Assembly: GCF_014041935.1 (NCBI RefSeq)
Contig: NZ_CP059491.1
Coordinates: forward strand, 3,286,001-3,350,000
Direction of reading: 5' to 3'
DNA length: 64,000 bases
Source of the DNA: Gordonia jinghuaiqii
GTDB lineage: Bacteria; Actinomycetota; Actinomycetes; Mycobacteriales; Mycobacteriaceae
Shown piece by piece: positions 36,004-44,760 of the stretch. Both the position numbers and the translations under genes were made by a program. Positions within the stretch are counted from its first letter, which is position 1. Every line of letters starts with the position of its first letter. Below the pieces are notes generated by a model, which had not been told where the DNA came from, did not search any database, and saw only the letters and a program-made list of their open reading frames with translations.

Positions 36004-36011
36004 ACGCAGAG

Positions 36012-36017
36012 AGCCTA
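36012..36017 (-). promoter_or_regulatory. Leaderless -10 box of trpD
   Basis: Minus-strand TAGGCT, eight bases, then GTG at 36003. It overlaps the 3' border of the upstream unknown gene (stop at 36026). Confidence 0.55.
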
Positions 36018-36025
36018 GTGCCTGC

Positions 36026-36511
36026 TCAACCACGCGGACGCTGAAGGACGGCCCAGCTGCGCGCGACGCCGTCGTGACGGGATCCCAGGCTGGCCATCCG
36101 TGACCGTTCCTGGGACAGATGCATGGCGTCGAGCCGCTGGACACGCGCCACGACCACCACCGCGTACCCGGCCGCGGAGGCCTCCGGCGCCGGCCCCCAC
36201 CGCTCGTCGGAAATCACCTCGTAACCGTCGAGGGCGGCCACCGCCACAGCATCGTCCAGACGGCCGTGCGGGAGCTCGAGGTCATGCCGCAGGATGACCT
36301 CCTCCTCCGACCGCCACGACGAGGCGTCGAGCGCCGCCGAACTCGCCACTGCGTCGTCGTCGGAGCCCGCGACCGTCACGACGGCGTCGGTCAGCGACAG
36401 CGGACCCGCTTGCAGGTCGCCCCGAAGACGTGACCGAAGGCGGGCCAGGCGCCCCTGCGCGACGACGCGTCCGTTGAGATCCCGGGAACCCGATGAGGAC
36501 GAACTGGACAT
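36026..36511 (-). CDS. Unknown protein between trpD and ctaE
   Basis: No family recognised. The 161-residue acidic protein opens with six serines, then a basic stretch ([16 protein letters not shown]), a beta/alpha segment ([20 protein letters not shown]), and a second half with [20 protein letters not shown] and [19 protein letters not shown]. No membrane helix or signal is seen. The ATG at 36511 is leaderless: TACGGT (plus 36518-36523) ends six bases before it. It faces away from ctaE across 154 bases, so it may share regulation with the oxidase operon. Absent here in M. tuberculosis as recalled. Confidence 0.6.
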   Translation of the reverse strand: MSSSSSSGSRDLNGRVVAQGRLARLRSRLRGDLQAGPLSLTDAVVTVAGSDDDAVASSAALDASSWRSEEEVILRHDLELPHGRLDDAVAVAALDGYEVISDERWGPAPEASAAGYAVVVVARVQRLDAMHLSQERSRMASLGSRHDGVARSWAVLQRPRG

Positions 36512-36517
36512 GAACAC

Positions 36518-36523
36518 ACCGTA
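36518..36523 (-). promoter_or_regulatory. Leaderless -10 box of the unknown gene before ctaE
   Basis: Minus-strand TACGGT, six bases, then ATG at 36511. Confidence 0.5.
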
Positions 36524-36665
36524 GCCATCACAGCGCCGCAGACGAACCTCCGCGGACACGCCGGAGCGGCTCCGATTGGTGCCCCGACCTGGGGCGGGAG
36601 AATTACTTCACCCCAATTTCCGACCCGGGTGGCCACCGCTTACTACGAACCGTCATACTTCACTT

Positions 36666-37277
36666 GTGACAAGCGCTGTAGGTACCTCAGGAACAGCCAT
36701 AACCTCGCGCGTGCACTCGCTGAACCGGCCCAACATGGTCAGCGTCGGCACGATTGTGTGGCTGTCCAGTGAGCTCATGTTCTTCGCTGGCCTCTTCGCG
36801 ATGTATTTCGTCGCCCGTGCCAACTCCGCGGTGGGATGGCCGCCGCCACCGACCGAGTTGAATCTCGCCCTCGCCATACCGGTGACGACGATCCTGATTC
36901 TCTCGTCGGTGACCTGCCAGATGGGCGTCTTCGCCGCCGAACGCGGCGACGTCTTCGGCCTTCGCCGCTGGTACGTGATCACCCTGATCATGGGCACGAT
37001 CTTCGTCCTCGGGCAGGGCTACGAGTACACCGTGCTCGTCGGACACGGCACGACGCTGTCGTCGAGCGCCTATGGATCGGTCTTCTACATAACGACCGGT
37101 TTCCACGGCCTCCACGTCATCGGCGGCCTGATCGCCTTCGTCTACCTCCTCATCCGAACCAAACTCTCGAAGTTCACCCCGGCGCAGGCAACCGCCGCAA
37201 TCGTTGTCTCCTACTACTGGCATTTCGTCGACATCGTCTGGATCGGACTGTTCGTCACGATCTACTTCATCCGATGA
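36666..37277 (+). CDS. ctaE: Cytochrome aa3 oxidase subunit III
   Basis: Membrane subunit of the terminal oxidase that forms a supercomplex with QcrCAB. The 203-residue product has five hydrophobic helices; [30 protein letters not shown] (His of subunit III) and [16 protein letters not shown] are diagnostic. GTG at 36666 gives the usual length; the frame upstream to 36576 is not conserved. A CATACT box six bases before the GTG suggests another leaderless start. It leads the ctaE-qcrCAB operon; a strong hairpin and a tandem repeat separate it from qcrC. Confidence 0.95.
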   Translation: MTSAVGTSGTAITSRVHSLNRPNMVSVGTIVWLSSELMFFAGLFAMYFVARANSAVGWPPPPTELNLALAIPVTTILILSSVTCQMGVFAAERGDVFGLRRWYVITLIMGTIFVLGQGYEYTVLVGHGTTLSSSAYGSVFYITTGFHGLHVIGGLIAFVYLLIRTKLSKFTPAQATAAIVVSYYWHFVDIVWIGLFVTIYFIR

Positions 37278-37281
37278 AGCC

Positions 37282-37308
37282 GGCTCCCCGCGGTCCCCGC
37301 GGGGAGCC
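37282..37308 (+). terminator. Strong hairpin between ctaE and qcrC
   Basis: Perfect 12-base stem GGCTCCCCGCGG / CCGCGGGGAGCC with a TCC loop, beginning 5 bases after the ctaE stop. No T tract follows, so it may be a partial terminator or an RNA-stability element setting the ratio of CtaE to QcrCAB. Confidence 0.65.
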
Positions 37309-37311
37309 ACC

Positions 37312-37386
37312 AGAGCGAAGCTCGATTCGGCAGTACAGAGCGAAGCTCGATCCACAACCACAGAGCACAGCTCGCTCTAGAACAAC
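37312..37386 (+). repeat. 25-bp tandem repeat of mini-hairpins before qcrC
   Basis: Three units with an exact 25-base period at 37312, 37337 and 37362. Each begins A-GAGC-NNN-GCTC, a four-base-pair hairpin with loops GAA, GAA and ACA (37313-37323, 37338-37348, 37363-37373). Confidence 0.85.
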
Positions 37387-37415
37387 AGTCCGTCCCGCTT
37401 AGTAGAGAGTCACAG

Positions 37416-38312
37416 ATGAGTTCATCTCCACCGCGTCCGTCGGATAGCGGCACCGAGGTCGGACCCGATGCATCGGCCCGACACTCCTCTGCACGTGACG
37501 CCGGCCGCCGCGCCAAGGCACGACGCAAGCTTCGCCGACGCGCCGGTGGCACCATCGTGTTGCTGGCCGGTCTGGTCATGGCCGGTGTGCTCGCCTCGGT
37601 TCTGACCCCCGAACCCCAGGTCGCGGTTGCCGACGAGAGCAACGCCGCGATGATCAACGACGGTCGCAAGCTCTACGAGACCTCGTGCATCACGTGCCAC
37701 GGCGCCAACCTGCAGGGTGTGACCGACCGCGGTCCGGCCCTGCTCGGCGTCGGCGACGCCGCCGTGTACTTCCAGGTCTCGACCGGTCGTATGCCGGCCG
37801 CACGTGGCGAGGCACAGGCCCAGCGCAAGCCCGCGAAGTTCACCACCGAGCAGATCGATCAGCTCGGCGCATTCATCCAGGCAGAAGGCGGCGGTCCCAA
37901 GACCCCGCGTGACGCCGACGGCAACGTCTCCGAAGGCTCCTTGCGCGGTGACAGCATCGGACGCGGCAGTGAACTGTTCCGCCTGAACTGCGCGTCGTGC
38001 CACAACTTCACCGGTCGTGGTGGCGCCTTGTCCTCGGGCAAGTACGCACCGAACCTCGACGGTGTCAGCGAGTCACAGATCTACACCGCGATGCTGACCG
38101 GTCCGCAGAACATGCCCAAGTTCTCCAACCGGCAGCTCGATTCGGCAGAGAAGAAGGACATCATCGCCTACGTCAAGTACGCGACCGAGGCCAAGCCAAG
38201 CGGCGGACTCGGACTGGGCGGCTTCGGGCCGGTCAGTGAGGGAATGGTGATGTGGTTCGTCGGCGTCATCGCCATCGTCGCAGGCGCCATGTGGATGGGA
38301 TCTCGAGCATGA
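37416..38312 (+). CDS. qcrC: Di-haem cytochrome c subunit of the bc1 complex
   Basis: Membrane-anchored dihaem cytochrome cc that passes electrons from the bc1 complex directly to the aa3 oxidase. The 298-residue protein has a basic cytoplasmic N-terminus, one helix (about residues 45-63), two haem sites CITCH (C91-H95) and CASCH (C192-H196), distal ligands in MPAARG and NMPKFS, and a C-terminal membrane helix. ATG at 37416 has only a weak purine tract (TAGAGAG) upstream. The stop overlaps the qcrA ATG by four bases. Confidence 0.96.
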   Translation: MSSSPPRPSDSGTEVGPDASARHSSARDAGRRAKARRKLRRRAGGTIVLLAGLVMAGVLASVLTPEPQVAVADESNAAMINDGRKLYETSCITCHGANLQGVTDRGPALLGVGDAAVYFQVSTGRMPAARGEAQAQRKPAKFTTEQIDQLGAFIQAEGGGPKTPRDADGNVSEGSLRGDSIGRGSELFRLNCASCHNFTGRGGALSSGKYAPNLDGVSESQIYTAMLTGPQNMPKFSNRQLDSAEKKDIIAYVKYATEAKPSGGLGLGGFGPVSEGMVMWFVGVIAIVAGAMWMGSRA

Positions 38313-39472
38313 GCGGCAGTGAGAAGAGCGGGGACGTCCCGTCGCGGGACGAACTCGACCAGATGAGCACCGATGAGCTCGTCAAACTCGGCACCAATCT
38401 CGACGGCGTCGAGATCATCCACCGCTCGGAGCGGTACGCCGAGCCGGGCACGAAGGCCGAGAAGCGCGCGGAGCGACAGGTGGCCGTCTGGTTCACCATC
38501 GCCGGCGTCGCCGCACTCGCCTGCCTGGGCATCTTCCTGTTCAACCACTGGGAGTTCGCACTTCCCGACGACCCGAACTACTGGTGGTACACCTTCAACA
38601 CGCCGTTGCTGGGTGCCACGTTCGGACTCTCGGTGTTCGCGATCGGCGTCGCGCTGATCCTGATCACCAAGAAGTTCATCCCGGCCGAGATCTCGGTCCA
38701 GGACCGCCACGACGGCGGTTCGTCGGAGGTCGACAAGAAGACGATCGTCGGTCTCCTGCAGGACACCGGCAAGACCTCGACCCTGGGTCGTCGCAAGATG
38801 ATCATCGGTTCGGCAGGATTCGGTCTGGGCGCCTTCGCCGTGACCGGCCTGGTCGCCTTCCTCGGCGGATTCATCAAGAACCCGTGGGCCGAGGGACCGA
38901 ACTCACCGCTGTGGCACTCGGGCTGGTCGCCGATCTACAACCCCAAGAGCGACCCGAACGAGACCATCTACCTGCGTCGCGACACCGGCAACCCGTTCCA
39001 GGTCGCCCTGGTCCGGCCGGAGGATCTCGACGCCGGCGGCATGGAGACCGTCTTCCCGTGGCGTCGTTCGGACGGCTTCGGTGAGTCCGAGCACTCCCGC
39101 CATCTGCTGGAGAAGGGCCTCCACGAGGTCCGTAACCCCGTCATGCTCATCCGTCTGCGTCCCGAGGACGCGGCCCGCGCCATCAAGCGCACCGGGCAGG
39201 AGAGCTTCAACTACGGTGACTACTTCGCCTACACCAAGGTCTGCAGCCACCTCGGATGCCCCGCATCGCTGTACGAGCAGCGGAGCAACCGGATCCTGTG
39301 TCCCTGCCACCAGTCGCAGTTCGACGCCCTCGAGTACGCCAAGCCCATCTTCGGACCGGCCGCCCGTGCTCTGGCACAGCTGCCGATCACGGTGAACAGC
39401 GAGGGCTACCTCGTTGCCGCAGGCGACTTCATCGAGCCCGTCGGACCGGCATTCTGGGAGCGTAAGTCATGA
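38309..39472 (+). CDS. qcrA: Rieske iron-sulphur subunit of the bc1 complex
   Basis: The 387-residue actinobacterial Rieske protein with three N-terminal membrane helices (around residues 55-75, 95-117, 165-190) and a periplasmic 2Fe-2S domain: CSHLGC (C312, H314) and CPCHQS (C331, H334), with the disulphide cysteines C317 and C333. ATG at 38309 overlaps the qcrC stop; the frame is open further upstream as a shadow. Stop overlaps qcrB (ATGA). The order qcrC-qcrA-qcrB is typical. Confidence 0.96.
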   Translation: MSGSEKSGDVPSRDELDQMSTDELVKLGTNLDGVEIIHRSERYAEPGTKAEKRAERQVAVWFTIAGVAALACLGIFLFNHWEFALPDDPNYWWYTFNTPLLGATFGLSVFAIGVALILITKKFIPAEISVQDRHDGGSSEVDKKTIVGLLQDTGKTSTLGRRKMIIGSAGFGLGAFAVTGLVAFLGGFIKNPWAEGPNSPLWHSGWSPIYNPKSDPNETIYLRRDTGNPFQVALVRPEDLDAGGMETVFPWRRSDGFGESEHSRHLLEKGLHEVRNPVMLIRLRPEDAARAIKRTGQESFNYGDYFAYTKVCSHLGCPASLYEQRSNRILCPCHQSQFDALEYAKPIFGPAARALAQLPITVNSEGYLVAAGDFIEPVGPAFWERKS

Positions 39473-41091
39473 GCATCGCCGACCGTCTCGGCACACAGGC
39501 CGAGGAAATGGACTCGCGGTATCACCTCGCCGCGGGTATGCGCCGCCAGATCAACAAGGTGTTCCCCACCCACTGGTCGTTCATGCTGGGTGAGATCGCG
39601 CTCTACAGCTTCATCATCCTGCTGATCTCGGGTGTCTACCTGTCGCTGTTCTTCGATCCGTCGATGGCCCGCGTGGTCTACGACGGCGCGTATCAGCCGC
39701 TCAACGGCGTCATGATGACCAAGGCGTACGAGACCACGCTGGACCTCTCGTTCGAGGTCCGCGGCGGTCTGTTCGTCCGCCAGATCCACCACTGGGCTGC
39801 GCTGCTGTTCGCCGCGTCGATCATCATCCACATGGCACGCATCTTCTTCACCGGTGCGTTCCGACGTCCGCGTGAGGCCAACTGGATCATCGGTTGCCTC
39901 CTGCTGATCCTGGCGATGTTCGAGGGCTTCTTCGGCTACTCGCTCCCCGACGACCTGCTCTCGGGTACCGGCGTCCGCGCCGCGATGAGTGGCATCGTCC
40001 TCGGTATCCCCGTGGTGGGCACCTGGATTCACTGGGCGCTGTTCGGCGGGGACTTCCCCGGCGAGATCATCATCCCGCGTCTGTACGTGCTCCACATCCT
40101 GCTGTTCCCGGGCATCATCCTGGCGCTGATCGGCGCGCACCTCGCGCTCGTCTGGTACCAGAAGCACACCCAGTTCCCCGGCCCCGGCCGCACCGAGAAG
40201 AACGTCGTCGGCGTCCGCATCATGCCGGTGTTCGCGGCCAAGGGTGGCGCGATGTTCGCCTTCGTGACCGGAGTCCTGGCCATCATGGCCGGCGTCTTCC
40301 AGATCAACCCGGTTTGGAACATCGGCCCGTACAACCCGGCGCAGGTGTCCGCGGGTTCCCAGCCCGACATCTACATGATGTGGACAGACGGACTGATACG
40401 TCTGTTCCCGGCGTGGGAGCTCTACCTGGGCAACTACACGGTGGTGATGTCCAACTGGGTCGTGCTGATCATGACCATCATGTTCGCGGTCATGTTCGCC
40501 TACCCGTGGATCGAGAAGCGACTCACCGGCGATGACGCTCATCACAACCTGCTGCAGCGTCCGCGCGACACCCCGGTGCGCACGGCGATCGGTGCGATGG
40601 CGTTCTCGTTCTACATCCTGCTCACGCTGGCCTGCATGAACGACATCATCGCGTTCAAGTTCCACGTTTCACTGAACGCGACGACGTGGATCGGCCGTAT
40701 CGGACTGATCATCCTGCCGCCGCTGGTGTACTTCATCGCCTACCGTTGGGCACTCTCGCTGCAGCGCAGCGACCGTGAGGTCCTGGCACACGGCATCGAG
40801 ACCGGCATCATCAAGCGGCTGCCGCAGGGTGAGTACATCGAGGTGCACCAGCCCCTCGGCCCGGTCGACGATCACGGTCACCCGATCCCGCTCCCCTACG
40901 AGGGTGTCGCACTACCGAAGCGGATGAACAAGCTCGGTTCTGCGGGCGCCCCGGGTACGGGTTCGATCCTGACCGCCGATCCGCCGGAGCAGCAGCTGCG
41001 TCACGTGGAGTTCGAGCACGAGCTCGAGGCCGCGGAGCGCAAGGCCCTGCGCGACCTGCAGGCCAAGGGCGGCAACCCCTTCGGCGAGTAA
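39469..41091 (+). CDS. qcrB: Cytochrome b subunit of the bc1 complex
   Basis: Integral membrane subunit with two b haems and the quinol sites, 540 residues; target of Q203-type inhibitors in mycobacteria. [21 protein letters not shown] supplies haem-ligand histidines of helix [21 protein letters not shown] those of helix D. The ef-loop PEWY equivalent is not obvious in the stretch read (PAWELY near residue 312 may correspond). The C-terminal about 120 residues form the hydrophilic extension of actinobacteria. A strong terminator follows. Confidence 0.96.
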   Translation: MSIADRLGTQAEEMDSRYHLAAGMRRQINKVFPTHWSFMLGEIALYSFIILLISGVYLSLFFDPSMARVVYDGAYQPLNGVMMTKAYETTLDLSFEVRGGLFVRQIHHWAALLFAASIIIHMARIFFTGAFRRPREANWIIGCLLLILAMFEGFFGYSLPDDLLSGTGVRAAMSGIVLGIPVVGTWIHWALFGGDFPGEIIIPRLYVLHILLFPGIILALIGAHLALVWYQKHTQFPGPGRTEKNVVGVRIMPVFAAKGGAMFAFVTGVLAIMAGVFQINPVWNIGPYNPAQVSAGSQPDIYMMWTDGLIRLFPAWELYLGNYTVVMSNWVVLIMTIMFAVMFAYPWIEKRLTGDDAHHNLLQRPRDTPVRTAIGAMAFSFYILLTLACMNDIIAFKFHVSLNATTWIGRIGLIILPPLVYFIAYRWALSLQRSDREVLAHGIETGIIKRLPQGEYIEVHQPLGPVDDHGHPIPLPYEGVALPKRMNKLGSAGAPGTGSILTADPPEQQLRHVEFEHELEAAERKALRDLQAKGGNPFGE

Positions 41092-41119
41092 CACACTCGC
41101 GAGGTTCCACGTACGACCC

Positions 41120-41164
41120 ACAGCGGGCCGTCGAGCACCACTCCGGTGCACGACGGCCCGCTGT
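41120..41164 (+). terminator. Terminator of the ctaE-qcrCAB operon
   Basis: 14-base perfect stem ACAGCGGGCCGTCG / CGACGGCCCGCTGT (41120-41133, 41151-41164), continued inside by GCACC/GGTGC, 29 bases after the qcrB stop. Confidence 0.85.
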
Positions 41165-41244
41165 CTCGTTCCCCGATCCATGTCGAGCGTCTCGGCATCT
41201 CCCCTCCCCCACCGCCACGCATCCGATGTGGCACGGTGGACACC

Positions 41245-42744
41245 ATGCGCCGGTTACGTTCCAGAAGTTCCGGTCTGTCCCAGATCACCCGCGGGATGGG
41301 CACTCTCGATGCCGAGATCTACGACACGATCGCCCGCTCGCCGAGCCCGCTGCTCGATGCGACGATGCCGCCGCTGTCCCGGGCCGCTGATCATTCGAAG
41401 CTGTGGATGGCCATCGCCGCGGGACTCGCCGTGTCCGGACATCCGTCGCTGCAGCGAGGCGCTGCCCGGGGTCTCGCCGCGCTCGCGGTCACCAGCGTGG
41501 TGACCAACCAGGGCGCCAAGCGGATTCGACGCCGGCCCCGCCCCTCCTCCGGCCTCATCCCGCTGCCCCGGCAGGGGCACCGCAGCCCGACGTCGAACTC
41601 GCTGCCGTCCGGACATTCGGCGAGTGCGGCCGCCTTCGCGGTGGGTGTCGGGGTCGAGAGCGCACCCGCCGGCCTCGTGTTGTCCGCGCTCGCAGGTCTG
41701 GTCGGACTCTCCCGAGTCGCCACCGGCGCACACTATCCCGGTGACGTGGTCGCCGGCCTCGGCATCGGTGCCGCGGTCGCGACAATCGGGGCCCGCGTCA
41801 TACCGCCGATCGCCCAGCCCTCACTGTCGCTGGCCGCACCCAGCATCGTCGACGCCCCGGCACGTCCGAACGGCGCGGGTCTGGTCATCGTGGTGAATCC
41901 GGCGGCGGGTGACGGCCACGGGCGCCGCGTCGTCGCCGCCATCCGGCACGCGCTGCCCGACGCGGAGATCGTGGAACTCGACGAACACTCCGACATGGCA
42001 GCCGAATTCGCCGAGAGCGCCTCACGGGCGGACATCCTCGGTGTCGCCGGCGGTGACGGCACCGTCGCGTGTGCGGCGGCCGCGGCGGTCGCCGCCGACG
42101 TCCCGCTGGCTGTTTTCCCGGCAGGCACGTTCAACCACTTCGCCCGCGACATCGGGTGCGGCACGGTCGAACACACCCTCGAGTCGATCCGCACAGGTTC
42201 GGCGTCCCGGGTCGACGCGGTGTGGCTCAACGATTCTCGCCTCATCCTGAACACTGCCAGCATCGGTGCCCACCCACATTTCGTCCGGATCCGGAGGCGG
42301 CTGCAGAGCCGCATCAGCCGTCCGCTGGCCACTGCGGCAGCGGTGTTCCAGGTGCTCCGCAAAGACCCGCACGTCCGTGTCGACATCGGCGACAGGGTCA
42401 TCGACGCGTCACTGTTCCTGGTCGGCAACTCGATCTACCAGCCGACCGGCTTCCTGCCCGCTCGCCGGGTCCGGCTCGACGACGGACTCCTCGACGTCCG
42501 CATCCTGGAGACGAACCACCGCTGGGCCACGCTGCGGCTCCTCGGGTCGCTGGCCGCCGGCCGGCTCGAGCGCTCGAAGCTCTATCACGAGATGCAGGTG
42601 CCCGAGTTCCGTTTCACGCCGGTCGACGGCCCGGTCGCGGTGTCCCACGACGGCGAGGTCGAGGAGTCCTACACCAGCGCCGAGTTCCGGGTCGACTACC
42701 GCGTACTGAAGGTCTACCGGCCGCTCCGTCCCGCACGGCGCTGA
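41245..42744 (+). CDS. PAP2 phosphatase fused to a diacylglycerol-kinase-like domain
   Basis: A 499-residue two-domain enzyme. Residues 1-200 are a PAP2 phosphatase with the three signature motifs: K92-RIRRRPRP, PSGH at 121-124 and SRVATGAH-YPGD at 156-167 (His163 and Asp167). Residues 210-499 are a DAGK/NAD-kinase-like domain with VNPAAGDGHG and GGDGT at 269-273. The pairing suggests that a lipid phosphate is dephosphorylated and another lipid phosphorylated in one polypeptide, perhaps for polyprenyl or diacylglycerol recycling; substrate unknown. ATG at 41245 follows GGTGG. It sits between the bc1 and oxidase subunit genes, where mycobacteria have other genes. Confidence 0.85.
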   Translation: MRRLRSRSSGLSQITRGMGTLDAEIYDTIARSPSPLLDATMPPLSRAADHSKLWMAIAAGLAVSGHPSLQRGAARGLAALAVTSVVTNQGAKRIRRRPRPSSGLIPLPRQGHRSPTSNSLPSGHSASAAAFAVGVGVESAPAGLVLSALAGLVGLSRVATGAHYPGDVVAGLGIGAAVATIGARVIPPIAQPSLSLAAPSIVDAPARPNGAGLVIVVNPAAGDGHGRRVVAAIRHALPDAEIVELDEHSDMAAEFAESASRADILGVAGGDGTVACAAAAAVAADVPLAVFPAGTFNHFARDIGCGTVEHTLESIRTGSASRVDAVWLNDSRLILNTASIGAHPHFVRIRRRLQSRISRPLATAAAVFQVLRKDPHVRVDIGDRVIDASLFLVGNSIYQPTGFLPARRVRLDDGLLDVRILETNHRWATLRLLGSLAAGRLERSKLYHEMQVPEFRFTPVDGPVAVSHDGEVEESYTSAEFRVDYRVLKVYRPLRPARR

Positions 42745-42764
42745 CACGTACGGGACGACCTCGG

Positions 42765-42796
42765 CACGGGATCACCACAGCACGGGATCACCACAG
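42765..42796. repeat. 16-bp perfect tandem duplication
   Basis: CACGGGATCACCACAG at 42765-42780 is repeated exactly at 42781-42796, in the gap after the PAP2 fusion gene. Confidence 0.9.
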
Positions 42797-42812
42797 GCCT
42801 CATCACGACGAG

Positions 42813-42844
42813 AAGCGCCCCACCGGACATCCGGTGGGGCGCTT
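42813..42844. terminator. Bidirectional terminator between the PAP2 fusion and ctaF
   Basis: 14-base perfect stem AAGCGCCCCACCGG / CCGGTGGGGCGCTT with an ACAT loop, between convergent genes. Confidence 0.85.
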
Positions 42845-42882
42845 GTCGTTGCTGTTGGAGATGCTGCGTGCGACCGTGGAGG

Positions 42883-43299
42883 TCAGTGCTTCTCGGGTCC
42901 GACGTGGTACTCGAAGACGAGCCCTGCGGCCGCGCCCATGATCGCCACGGCGGCGAAGATCGCCAGCCAGAAGTTGCCCGTCGCGAAGCCGACCGCGAAG
43001 GTCGATGCGCCGAGTGCGATCAGGATGGGCCACCACGAATGGGGGCTGAAGAAGCCCAGTTCGCCTGCGCCGTCCTCGATCTCGGCATCTTCGTAGTCTT
43101 CCGGACGGATCTCGACGCGTCGTGCGACGAACCGGAAGAACGTACCCACGATCAGCGTCAGTCCGGCTGCGAAGAACAGCCCGACCGCGCCGACCCACTC
43201 CAGGCCCTTGCTGGTGAAGGCAGTGAACAGGGTGTAAGCGACGCCCGTCAGAAAGAAGAAGGCGGTCAGCATCTCGAAGAGGCGTGCCTCGATCTTCAT
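42883..43299 (-). CDS. ctaF: Cytochrome aa3 oxidase subunit IV
   Basis: Small actinobacterial oxidase subunit, 138 residues, with four hydrophobic helices: [50 protein letters not shown] and [17 protein letters not shown]. The loop [31 protein letters not shown] is family-typical. It starts two bases after the ctaC stop, so the genes are coupled. Assembled with CtaC, CtaD (elsewhere) and CtaE. Confidence 0.94.
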   Translation of the reverse strand: MKIEARLFEMLTAFFFLTGVAYTLFTAFTSKGLEWVGAVGLFFAAGLTLIVGTFFRFVARRVEIRPEDYEDAEIEDGAGELGFFSPHSWWPILIALGASTFAVGFATGNFWLAIFAAVAIMGAAAGLVFEYHVGPEKH

Positions 43300-43301
43300 C
43301 G

Positions 43302-44411
43302 TCAGCTCACTTTCTTGGTGCAGTTGGCCAGAACCGGATCGTCCCGGTTGCCCTCGGCTCCGACGGTGCCGCCGGCATTACGTCGGGTGTCGAACGGAAC
43401 CGTGCTGACCGACTCGGGCACCTGACAGATGGACGCGAGCGCCTCGGCGTTGGTCGCGGTCGGGTTCGCCTGGCGGAACCGGATGTAGGAGTCGAAGTCC
43501 TCCGGCGTGACCGCACGGACCTCGAAGTTCATCATCGAGTGGTAGGTGCCGCACATCTCGGCGCAACGCCCGACGAAGGCGCCGGTCCGATCGATCGAGC
43601 TGAACTGGAAGATCGGGTCGCTGGCGTTCTGCTTCGGGAACGGGAAGACGTCGCGCTTGTAGAGGAACTCCGGCACCCAGAACGAGTGGATGACGTCGGC
43701 AGAGGCGATGTTGAACTCGATCCGCTTACCGGTCGGCAGGACCAGGATCGGAACCTCCGAGGATGTTCCGACGGTCTCGATCTTGTCGAAGTTCAGGTAG
43801 TCGCGGATGTCGTCATCGCGGCCGCCGGCCGGCAGGGGCACTTCTTCGTGCTCGCCACCGTGATCGCTGGGACCGCTGTGCTCGGTCTCCGCGGCGGGGC
43901 CGGAGCCACCGACCTGTTCCTGGATCTCGAACGGGTTGCCGTTCTCCTCGAAGCCGTCGTAGACGGTGCCGTCGGAGAAGACGACCTTGTTGTAGCCGAA
44001 CTTCCAGTTCCACTGGAACGCGGTCACATCGACGACGACCTTCGAGTCGTCGGTCTTGCCTTCGACGTCGTTCTGCACGATGACGGTGAAGTAGAAGAGC
44101 ACCGCGATGATGACGAACGGGATCGCCGTGTAGGTGAGCTCCAAGGGGACGTTGTACGCGGTCTGCCGCGGGAAGACGCCCTTCTTGGCGTCATTCGCGC
44201 GGTGGAACGTGATGGTCCAGAATATCAGCGCCCACACCAGGATGCCCATGACCAGAGCTGCGATGACCGACCAGGTCCACAGATCGACCATCTTCTTGGC
44301 CTCGGGCGTGATGCCCTCGGGCCAACCGAAACGCATCGCCGCGCCGGCGTCGCACCCCGACATCAGCAGTGCGCCGAGGCCGAGAGCGGCGACAAATCCG
44401 AGTCGCTTCAT
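43302..44411 (-). CDS. ctaC: Cytochrome aa3 oxidase subunit II (CuA)
   Basis: Lipoprotein carrying the CuA centre that accepts electrons from QcrC. The N-terminus [20 protein letters not shown] has lipobox LMSG-C20; two membrane helices follow (about residues 43-65 and 88-108), then the cupredoxin domain with [11 protein letters not shown] and the copper ligands in [16 protein letters not shown] loop with Glu/His/Gly-rich sequence (about residues 160-190) is an actinobacterial insert. ATG at 44411 is taken; an in-frame GTG at 44473 would add 21 residues and cannot be ruled out. 369 residues. Divergent from asnB. Confidence 0.94.
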   Translation of the reverse strand: MKRLGFVAALGLGALLMSGCDAGAAMRFGWPEGITPEAKKMVDLWTWSVIAALVMGILVWALIFWTITFHRANDAKKGVFPRQTAYNVPLELTYTAIPFVIIAVLFYFTVIVQNDVEGKTDDSKVVVDVTAFQWNWKFGYNKVVFSDGTVYDGFEENGNPFEIQEQVGGSGPAAETEHSGPSDHGGEHEEVPLPAGGRDDDIRDYLNFDKIETVGTSSEVPILVLPTGKRIEFNIASADVIHSFWVPEFLYKRDVFPFPKQNASDPIFQFSSIDRTGAFVGRCAEMCGTYHSMMNFEVRAVTPEDFDSYIRFRQANPTATNAEALASICQVPESVSTVPFDTRRNAGGTVGAEGNRDDPVLANCTKKVS

Positions 44412-44760
44412 CGTCCGTGACGCGGATGAGACACGCCGCGCTCGGGGCCGTCCATCGTGAGCCAATTTCACGCCTTCCTGCTCGCTCACCGGCGCCCTTG
44501 CGCCGAGGTGAGTGCATGCCACATGACCTGCAAGGGCAAGAACCCGCCGTGGGCACACGGCAATTCTTGCACCTAGTACTACGCAGCGTAGACCAACCGG
44601 GGGAAGCTCTCGTTATTGGGGTTGATCCGGTCGTGTCAGCTCTGCGGCGTGCGCGAACAAGCCAGGTCGGAACCGTCTGTTGCTCTTCAGGCATACTCGG
44701 ACGCGGCCCGGCCGTGGCCGGCCGTGGGTGTGGATTGACAACGGATTGGGAGAAGTAAAC
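44412..44760. promoter_or_regulatory. ctaC/asnB divergent control region
   Basis: No gene. It holds the perfect 13-base palindrome CTACGCAGCGTAG (44579-44591), a GCAAGAA/TTCTTGC inverted repeat around it on one side (about 44537-44569), a CATACT -10-like box near 44693, and the asnB ribosome site GGGAGAAG. The palindrome is a candidate operator for either gene. Confidence 0.5.
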
